Below, piece by piece: positions 57,485 to 64,000 of a stretch of 64,000 nt of DNA. Source of the DNA: Leptodactylus fallax (taxonomy: Eukaryota; Chordata; Amphibia; Anura; Leptodactylidae); NCBI GenBank assembly GCA_947044405.1, contig CAMRHE010000055.1, forward strand, positions 1,385,001 to 1,449,000, read 5' to 3'. The notes beneath the pieces are model-generated. The model saw nothing but the letters and a program-made list of their open reading frames with translations, was not told the DNA's origin and did not search any database. The position numbers and the translations under genes were made by a program. The first letter of the stretch is position 1. Every line of letters starts with the position of its first letter.

Positions 57485-59048
57485 CAGTCATGGCCAAAAG
57501 TTTTGAGAATGATACAAAAATTAATTTTTACAAAGTCTACTGCTTCAGTTTTTCTAATGGCAATTTGCATATACTCCAGAATGTTATAAAGAGTGATCAG
57601 CTTAACAGCAATTACTTGCAAAGTCAATATTTGCCTAGAAAATGAACTTCATCCCCCAAAACACATTTCAACATCATTGCAGCCCTGCCTTAAAAGGACC
57701 ACCTAACATCGTTTCAGTGATTGCTCCATTAACACAGGTGTGGGTGTTGATGAGGACAGGGCTGGAGATCAATCTGTCATGATTAAGTAAGAATGACACC
57801 ACTGGACACTTTAAAAGGAGGCTGGTGCTTGCCATCATTGTTTCTCTTCTGTTAACCATGGTTATCTCTAAAGAAACACGTGCAGTCATCATTGCACTGC
57901 ACAAAAATGGCCTAACTGGGAAGAGTATTGCAGCTAGAAAGATTGCACCTCAGTCAACAATCTATCGCATCATCAAGAACTTCAAGGAGAGAGGTTCCAT
58001 TGGTGCCAAAAAGGCTCCAGGGCGCCCAAGAAAGACCAGCAAGCGGCAGGACCGTCTCTTAAAAGTGTTTCAGCTGCGGGATCGGGCTACCAGCAGTGCA
58101 GAGCTTGCTGAGGAATGGCAGAAGGCAGGTGTGAGTGCATCTGCACGCACTGTGAGGCGGAGACTCTTGGAGCAAGGCCTGGTCTCAAGGAGGGCAGCAA
58201 AGAAGCCACTTCTCTCCAGAAAAAACATCAGGGACAGACTGATATTCTGCAAAAGGTACAGGGAGTGGACTGCTGAGGACTGGGGTAAAGTCATTTTCTC
58301 TGATGAATCCCCTTTTCGATTGTTTGGAACATCTGGAAAACAGCTTATTCGGAGAAGAGGTGAGCGCTACCACCAGTCTTGTCTCATGCCAACTGTAAAG
58401 CATCCTGAAACCATTCATGTGTGGGGTTGCTTCTCAGCCAAGGGAATCGGCTATCTCACAGTCTTGCCTAAAAACACAGCCATGAATAAAGAATGGTACC
58501 AGAATGTTCTCCAAGAGCAACTTCTCCCAACCGTCCAAGAGCAGTTTGGCGCTCAACAATGCCTTTTCCAGCATGATGGAGCACCTTGCCATAAAGCAAA
58601 GGTGATAACTAAATGGCTCAGGGAACAAAACATAGAGATTTTGGGTCCATGGCCTGGAAACTCCCCAGATCTTAATCCCATTGAGAACTTGTGGTCAATC
58701 ATCAAGAGACGGGTGGACAAACAAAAACCAACAAATTCAGACAAAATTAAAGCATCGATTCTGCAAGAATGGACTGCTATCAGTCAGGATTTGGTCCAGA
58801 AGTTGATTGAGAGCATGCCAGGGAGAATTGCAGAGGTCCTGAAGAAGAAGGGTCAACACTGCAAATATTGACTTGCTGCATTAACTCATTCTAACTGTCA
58901 ATATAAGCTTCTGTTACTCATAATATGAATGTAATTCTATTTCTGTATGTGATAAAAACATCTGACAAACACACATAAAAACCAGAGGGCAGCAGATCAT
59001 GTGAAAATAGAATATTTGTGTCATTCTCAAAACTTTTGGCCATGACTG
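57485..59048 (+). mobile_element. Tc1/mariner transposon, DD35E (Traveler-like), complete
   Basis: 1,564 bp bounded by TA duplications (57483-57484 and 59049-59050). TIRs CAGTCATGGCCAAAAGTTTT + GAGAATGA are identical for 28 bases at the two ends and continue imperfectly to about 40. One transposase gene lies inside, in the same orientation. Both ends and the frame are intact, so the copy looks recent. Confidence 0.95.
57858..58871 (+). CDS. Tc1/mariner transposase, DD35E, apparently intact (337 aa)
   Basis: Cut-and-paste transposase. The ATG at 57858 sits in a strong context (ACCATGG) and opens MVISKETRAVIIALHKNGLT; the upstream in-frame extension to 57825 starts at a GTG and is not used. 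It has a first helix-turn-helix (GKSIAARKIAPQSTIYRIIK), then GRPRK, then a second HTH (GVSASARTVRRRLLEQGL). The catalytic triad is D in IFSDESPF, D in FQHDGAPCH, and E in NPIENLW, with 35 residues between the second and third. That spacing defines the DD35E (Traveler) group rather than classic DD34E Tc1. A glycine-rich box is weak (VWGCFSAKGIGYL). There are no internal stops and it ends KKKGQHCKY. Length equals the family norm. It could be functional; activity is untested. Confidence 0.93.
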   Translation: MVISKETRAVIIALHKNGLTGKSIAARKIAPQSTIYRIIKNFKERGSIGAKKAPGRPRKTSKRQDRLLKVFQLRDRATSSAELAEEWQKAGVSASARTVRRRLLEQGLVSRRAAKKPLLSRKNIRDRLIFCKRYREWTAEDWGKVIFSDESPFRLFGTSGKQLIRRRGERYHQSCLMPTVKHPETIHVWGCFSAKGIGYLTVLPKNTAMNKEWYQNVLQEQLLPTVQEQFGAQQCLFQHDGAPCHKAKVITKWLREQNIEILGPWPGNSPDLNPIENLWSIIKRRVDKQKPTNSDKIKASILQEWTAISQDLVQKLIESMPGRIAEVLKKKGQHCKY

Positions 59049-59221
59049 TAGTGTGAACATAGCCTAAGCTGGCCAGATATGTTAGACTTTGTTGGCTGAA
59101 ATAGTCATTCAACAAATCGGTTATAATAATACTGCAAATGATCAGCGGTCACCTGAAAATGGGTGTTTGACTTGATCTTCCACTATGGCTGATTATTAAC
59201 CAATTTGTGCAAATTTGTTCT

Positions 59222-59507
59222 AGGCTAAGGCCCCATGTAGTGGAAATGCATTGTGTTTTTTTCCACAGCTTTTTTTACAGAAAGTCTGTAGAGTTTTCCT
59301 CTGCGGACTTTCTATATACAGAAAATGTCGGCGTTTCGGTAGGTAGAATTGACATAGTGAGATTTGCAGAAGCGCTCATGTTTTCGAAACATTTCCGCTG
59401 CAGAATTTTTTTTCTGCAATGCGTAGATGAGATAAGCCAGAATCCCATCCACTTTGCATGTACTGTAAAACGTGGCATGTTTTTGCAATGTGGGGCCCTG
59501 GCCTTAT
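59222..59507. mobile_element. AGGCCCCATGTAGTGG fold-back MITE, 286 bp
   Basis: 'ggctaaggccccatgtagtg' to 'gcaatgtggggccctggcct'; 'tacagaaagtctgtagagtt' and 'gtactgtaaaacgtggcatg' interior. Long member related to 60277. Confidence 0.8.
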
Positions 59508-59639
59508 GGGTTTTTTTTTGACAATCAGGTCACTTAGCTGTTATCGTTGCTGGTGGGATCATTTGCAGATCCCACGATCGATAGAACACATCACGGAGTT
59601 TTGCCAGGTCGCAGGTTTTCCGATCCTCTCCCTTTAATT

Positions 59640-60190
59640 CTCTCTTTGTCTGTCTTGCACCAGCTCATTTGGTTCCGCTATTAAATGAATCTTGGCGAAT
59701 GTTGATGAGCGTCTCAGCCACTTGTGATACGGCTCAATTTTTTTTTTTTTTTGTTCCTTGCAACAGAATGCTAAAAAGTAGAAACGCAGCCCAGGGACTT
59801 GGTATATTAAACTTATTTTAATAATACTTAGAGGAAATTAACATCTGTTAAATGGCATCATTATAAAAGAAAAAATGTCTTTCTTTATCGCAAAGGGAAA
59901 CATTAATCAGGCGTGCGCTTTGAAAGCCCTCCTACCCCGGCCGCCTGTGATTATGATGCACTAATATACATGTTAAGGAATATGATTATGGAATTCTGCT
60001 GCAGAAATGCTTCAAAGGATCATTAGTACCGCCTCTCCTACGCTGGCTTCACCGAGCCTGGCTGACTTCTGTGCTACCTTGAAGTTGTCAGCTCTAGCTA
60101 TGAGGAATGGGGTCAGCCAGATCTTCAAAATACAGAATATAATTGATCTCCTCTATAGCCGAGTTCTCTACGTTGGCATCAATACCACCT
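59640..60190. promoter_or_regulatory. Candidate conserved noncoding cluster
   Basis: High-complexity, repeat-free DNA: 'ttggttccgctattaaatga', 'gttgatgagcgtctcagcca', 'taaatggcatcattataaaa', 'aacattaatcaggcgtgcgc', 'tgattatgatgcactaatat'. Retained CpGs in AT-rich sequence. No splice-flanked frame. Confidence 0.5.
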
Positions 60191-60276
60191 GTATATAGGG
60201 TTGTCTGACCAGATGTGACCCAGAGCAGCTAAATAATATACAGCTTTAGGCAGGTGTGGAAAAGATGCTGCAAAGT

Positions 60277-60541
60277 AAGGCCGGGGCCCCACGTTGCAAA
60301 AACGCCTCAATTTGGCAGTACCTGCGAAGTGGATGGAATTCTGGCTAATCCCATTCACACATTGCTGAAAAATCGCAGCATGTCTATTATACCTATGGAA
60401 GCGCTGGAATTCTCCGTATAGGTATAATAGGGACAGAAAGTCCGCAGAGGAAAAACTCTGCAGACTTTGTGAAAAAACGATGTGGAAAAAGTGATGCGTT
60501 TCCGACGCGCTTTTTGGCTGCAGCTCGCTACGTGGGGCCTT
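60277..60541. mobile_element. GGGGCCCCACGTTGC fold-back MITE, 265 bp
   Basis: 'taaggccggggccccacgtt' to 'gctacgtggggccttcag'. The arms contain 'gtctattatacctatggaag' facing 'ctccgtataggtataatagg', a nearly perfect inner hairpin. Confidence 0.85.
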
Positions 60542-60951
60542 CAGAATACTTTCAAAAAATAAGTTTTAATTATCTTTCTTCAAGTAACAAAATTAAGTGA
60601 ATGAACAAAAGAAAAATCTAAATCCATGCAGAGTGCTGTTGCAATTTCTTCTGTGGTGTACATTGTGATGTGTCACAGCCGCCGAGTTAAGCTTCGTGAC
60701 GTGCCGCAACTGCCAAGGTGCGCATCATGACGTGCTGCAACCGCTGAGGTGTGCACTATGCTCTACTCAACTGTTTCTGCGGACCCAATAGACAGTGACT
60801 GGAGCTGCAGGGAGCATGCATGACCAGCTCCATTCAAATTCTGCAGTTCTTACTGCAGTTGTGCAGTGAGTAAGATGGGGGCATGGGAACACCAGTTACT
60901 GATTACCACCTGTGGATTGGTAAGTGCGACTACTATCGAGGGAATACCCCT

Positions 60952-61288
60952 TTAAAGAGGACCTTTCACCAACTCCAATGATAGGTGCCATTCCACTGAT
61001 TCTGGCATAGTTGGAATTTTCTTTCTAGTCCCTACCGTCCCCAAGTAATCATTTCTCTAAACTTCAGCAAAATTATGCTCTTTATGATCAGGTGGGCGGT
61101 GCTAGACTACTTGCTCCAGGCTAGCACCGCCCACTGACAGTATAGAGTGTATTTGTACTGAAATTAAGAGAAATGATAACTCAGGAATGGTGGGGGCTAG
61201 AGAAAAAAATTCCAACTGTGTCAGAATCGGTGGAGCAGCACCTGTTGAAGGGTACAAAGAGTTGGAGGTGGTATAAGGTTCTCTTTAA
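60952..61288. mobile_element. TTAA-ended fold-back MITE (AGAGGACCTTTCACC termini), 337 bp
   Basis: TTAAAGAGGACCTTTCACCA at left, 'ggtataaggttctctttaa' at right, TTAA edges. Arms pair: 'ccactgattctggcatagtt' with 'aactgtgtcagaatcggtgg', 'gtgggcggtgctagactact' with 'aggctagcaccgcccactga'. Confidence 0.9.
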
Positions 61289-61609
61289 CTTGGTACATTT
61301 TTGTTGGATGGGAGAAAATTTGAGCATCCAAGAAAAACTACACAAACATAGAAAGTATATACAAACTCCATTCTATACAATGTTATATGCCACTAAACTG
61401 GATAGAAAATTTGATCTAGTTGATAGAGTATACAATACCATGGTCATTATTGTGTTGGAGTCCATATACTCCTTGGGGTTTATTTACTTGCATTGTGTTC
61501 TTTGGTCCTGAGTACAACTTTCCACATTTGCTGTAACTATTATATTGTTTTGTATCATGTTTCTTCGCCTTCCTTCCCCTATGCAGTCCATGGAAAAACA
61601 AGTGGCCAT
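61289..61609. other. Unassigned sequence
   Basis: Repeat-free to the eye; a frame at 61173-61511 mostly lies in the neighbouring MITE and is spurious. Confidence 0.4.
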
Positions 61610-61900
61610 TAAAAGCTATACAATAATGTTTATTTTACAATTACTGTATTCTTTTCTGCTTACTTAAGCCGGCCCCAGTAATAACCAGCAGATGTAGGGT
61701 TGAGACTTAAAGTCCCTCGGCTAATTTTACCAACTACAAAACAACATTATTGACTCCGCTATTATGTGACAGTCACTTTTATATATATTGATTTTTTTCA
61801 ATGGCTTTGAATAAGCTTACTTTTAACTTAAAACGACCAACTAGAAGAAAATGAATGCACGGCTTAGCAGCCCGCTCCTCTGTTCACTTAAAGGCGGCGA
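61610..61900. promoter_or_regulatory. Candidate conserved noncoding element
   Basis: 'gtttattttacaattactgt', 'gctaattttaccaactacaa', 'ctccgctattatgtgacagt': enhancer-like AT-rich complex DNA with homeodomain-type cores; no exon. Confidence 0.35.
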
Positions 61901-62349
61901 GAAAAATGTTGTATTAAGTGACTGCAAAGGAACCTGAACTGGTCTCTGTAATGTACAATTTGTGCTATGTAGATGCAATAGTGCAACTGGTTGTATTTTT
62001 GGGTACATTTTAGCAAATAAAGAGCTCCGCACTTATATTAAAGCAGACTTGTCATCAGATGGGGAAAGTGGGGAAGTGGCTCCTCCAAGATCCCAATTTT
62101 TTCATTCACAGAACTGCCTATGTCAAAAACCTCTCATCCCACCATCACCTTCCCATTCACTGTGCCTAAGATCATCACAAGGAGCCATATTTTTTTTTTT
62201 TTTACCATTATTTTAGTCCTTTTTTCATTTATGGAACTTTTTAAACCCTGCCCGTGATCCCCCGGCAACAAACTTTATCAACTCTTTTGAGGCCCGTTTC
62301 ATGCAGCTTTGTTGGGCACTATATCATGATCTGATATAGAAATGGTCAA

Positions 62350-63150
62350 TAACAATGGTTAAAGGGGTTTCTAGTTTTGATAGCTTATCCTTCAGATAGG
62401 ACATCAATATTCGATCTGAGGGAGTTCGACACCCAGGACCCCTGCGGGTCTCCTGTTCCGATGTAGTGTGGCTCCCGGTATTGCTTACCTTCTGGTAGCT
62501 ATGCCGCTTATTCGCCGGTCCCAGACTGTCTGTTCCAATGGGTAGAGAGTTAGGTTTAGATGAGGTGATGATATGTCCTCTATAAATACCTTTGGGGACT
62601 ACCCCTCCTATTTTGCATATTGGGCTACAATTTAAGGAATATTCAGAAAGCACTATGGTGGGTTGGGTTCCTTTTCATCTTGATGGCTATGAACAGGCCC
62701 TACCAATCTGGGCTGGACTATTTAGTCTTTTATGTCCTATCTCCCCTCCTTCTGGAGACAATTGTGAACATGGATGCTTTAAACCTTGTCTTTATGGTGC
62801 ATGCGCCAATGGTGTGCCACAATTGTACCCATCTTCCCTTCAGTGTATGAATCCTTCTGCTTCAGGCTTCATACTCTGTGTAGTTCTGATGTCAGAGGCT
62901 GCTGAGAAGAGCAGATTGGTTGGGACCGACACTGGCACCTCCACCAATCTGCTGTTGATGACCCCTCCTAAGCATGTCCAGAAAGCCCCTTTAATATCTA
63001 TTTTTCCCTGGAGGTCTAAGATAGTTTAGTGGTTAAAACTAAATATTATATTAGCTGCTCAGTCAGGGTTTTTAGGTGTACCATACACATTCAATAGCTG
63101 TCAGCCAAGTCTTGGTTGGACTTAGTGCTATTAATCTGTGTATGGCCACC
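62350..63150. other. Repeat-derived and unassigned sequence
   Basis: 62358-62530 begins 'ggttaaaggggtttctagtt' with 'cttatccttcagataggaca', so it is a left part of a TTAA-type element. A 145-codon frame at 62592-63029 has no domain that I recognise and no splice context. Confidence 0.4.
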
Positions 63151-63462
63151 TTAAAGGGGTTGTGCCATTATGGACACTTATGCCCTATCCACAGGACAGG
63201 TGATAAGTGTCTGATTACTGGGGACACGATTGCTAGGACCTCCAGTGTTCAGTAGGACGGGGACCCGAAATTCATGACCGGCGCTCCATTCACGTCTATG
63301 AGGTAGTGGGCGCTGCTGGAGATTACAGACCTGACAACCTGACTTTCAGTCCCCCGTCCTCCTGATCACTACAGAACCCGGTGGTCAGGCCCCCAGCAAT
63401 CAGGCACTATTCCCCCGTCCTGTGGGTAGGGGACAAGTGTCCATAATGGCACAACCCTTTAA
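63151..63462. mobile_element. TTAA-ended fold-back MITE, 312 bp
   Basis: TTAAAGGGGTTGTGCCATTA at left and 'ccataatggcacaacccttt' at right (then AA). The arms remain paired for about 60 bases: 'tggacacttatgccctatcc' with 'gtaggggacaagtgtccata'. Confidence 0.9.
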
Positions 63463-64000
63463 ATTTGCCCATGAGAGTAAACTGAGCTGAATATGTTATA
63501 TGTTAGGCTACATATAGTCTATATATGTACGCTACACTCCATCTTGCTTGATACCATCACGCATTGTTGCAAAGCAGTCAACACTGAACTTTAGACCTAG
63601 GACACATGGGAAATGAACACCTCTTCCTAACAAAGAAAACCATAGTTAAGGACCGGAATAGAATAGTTGTGCTGTGAAGATGTCCAGAAACAAAACCCCC
63701 AAAATTTGGAATCAAATCTTGCATAATCCAAACCCATAAACTAAGATTGTCCGTTTCTAAGCGAGTGTTCTCGTCTATAGTGAAGGCCCCATCTGAATAC
63801 TGCAAACTCTGAAAGATGTCTCAGAAATGTAGAAAATAGGATTAAGACTAAGTATTTTCTCCATGAGCTCAATGTGAAGCCAATTTCAGCAATTACAGAT
63901 ACAAATGTATTTCGATGTGTCAGCCCAAACCAGATGAGGGGATCGGCACGGCTCGCAATTCAACAGGTTTTGGCCAACTTGGAGAGTCAAAAATTAATTT
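63463..64000. other. Unassigned sequence at the right edge
   Basis: No supported feature. A 75-codon minus frame (63578-63805) lacks splice and domain evidence. Confidence 0.35.

Noticed and set aside
57825..57857. N-terminal 11-residue extension of the DD35E transposase
   Set aside because: It would start at GTG; the ATG at 57858 has a strong context and gives the family length.
62592..63029. 145-codon plus-strand frame
   Set aside because: No recognisable domain, overlaps repeat-derived sequence, no exon borders.
1..64000. tRNA, rRNA or known microRNA genes
   Set aside because: I found no cloverleaf with A/B boxes and no rRNA core sequence. MITE hairpins look miRNA-like but have no evidence of processing.
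1..64000. Endogenous retrovirus or other viral copies
   Set aside because: No LTR pair, gag-pol motifs or integrase were seen; the two reverse transcriptase fragments are of LINE type.

Overview
The window is vertebrate nuclear DNA, most likely from a frog (anuran), with sparse spliced exons in a sea of tandem arrays, fold-back MITEs, Tc1-like transposons and LINE fragments. The frog call is an inference. It rests on interspersed families that I associate with frog genomes: elements ending in TTAAAGGGGTTGTCC, elements ending in AGGCCCCACGTTGC, and the 'atatagcgccaacatattcc' repeat. Nothing is organised like a prokaryotic operon.

Two genes can be read. (1) On the minus strand, 8972-9036 is the first coding exon of a glutaredoxin-3 (GLRX3/PICOT)-like gene under a GC-box promoter; the rest of the gene must lie to the left, outside the window. 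(2) On the plus strand, a compact promoter at about 16150-16340 (CRE, two CCAAT boxes, GC box) leads into a five-exon gene encoding a 113-residue protein. Its coding exons are 18828-18920, 27063-27218, 27317-27379 and 33317-33346, and every coding junction is phase 0. The protein ends in a C-x2-C-x6-H-x2-H motif. Its size and its head-to-head position beside GLRX3 match the human arrangement EBF3 - C10orf143 - GLRX3, so I assign it as a C10orf143 orthologue with moderate confidence.

Layout. 1-917: 60-bp minisatellite ending in an inverted unit. 917-2810: MITE-type repeats and unique DNA. 2811-8630: about 108 copies of a 54-bp repeat. 8970-9200: GLRX3 exon 1 and promoter. 9200-16100: interspersed repeats, a 45-bp array (10440-12020), an L1-like reverse transcriptase relic and old dispersed repeats. 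16150-35390: the 113-aa gene, with introns full of MITEs, a CR1 LINE tail and candidate conserved elements. 35735-39760: 41-bp satellite split by a Tc1-like element with a frameshifted transposase. 39800-64000: no convincing protein-coding gene except an apparently intact DD35E Tc1/mariner (Traveler-like) transposase at 57858-58871. Islands of complex, homeobox-site-rich DNA here (39.8, 42.6-43.3, 46.5, 51.7, 54.1, 59.6-60.2 and 61.6 kb) look like conserved noncoding elements. If the synteny is right they belong to the EBF3 regulatory landscape.

The two genes are divergently transcribed with starts about 7.2 kb apart, the 45-bp array lying between them. The transposons are independent passengers. 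I found no system that is clearly new. The best leads are the uncharacterised 113-aa zinc-knuckle-like protein, the intact Traveler-like element, the nested higher-order structure of codon-length minisatellites around the GLRX3 exon, and MITE families sharing one terminus with unrelated cores.
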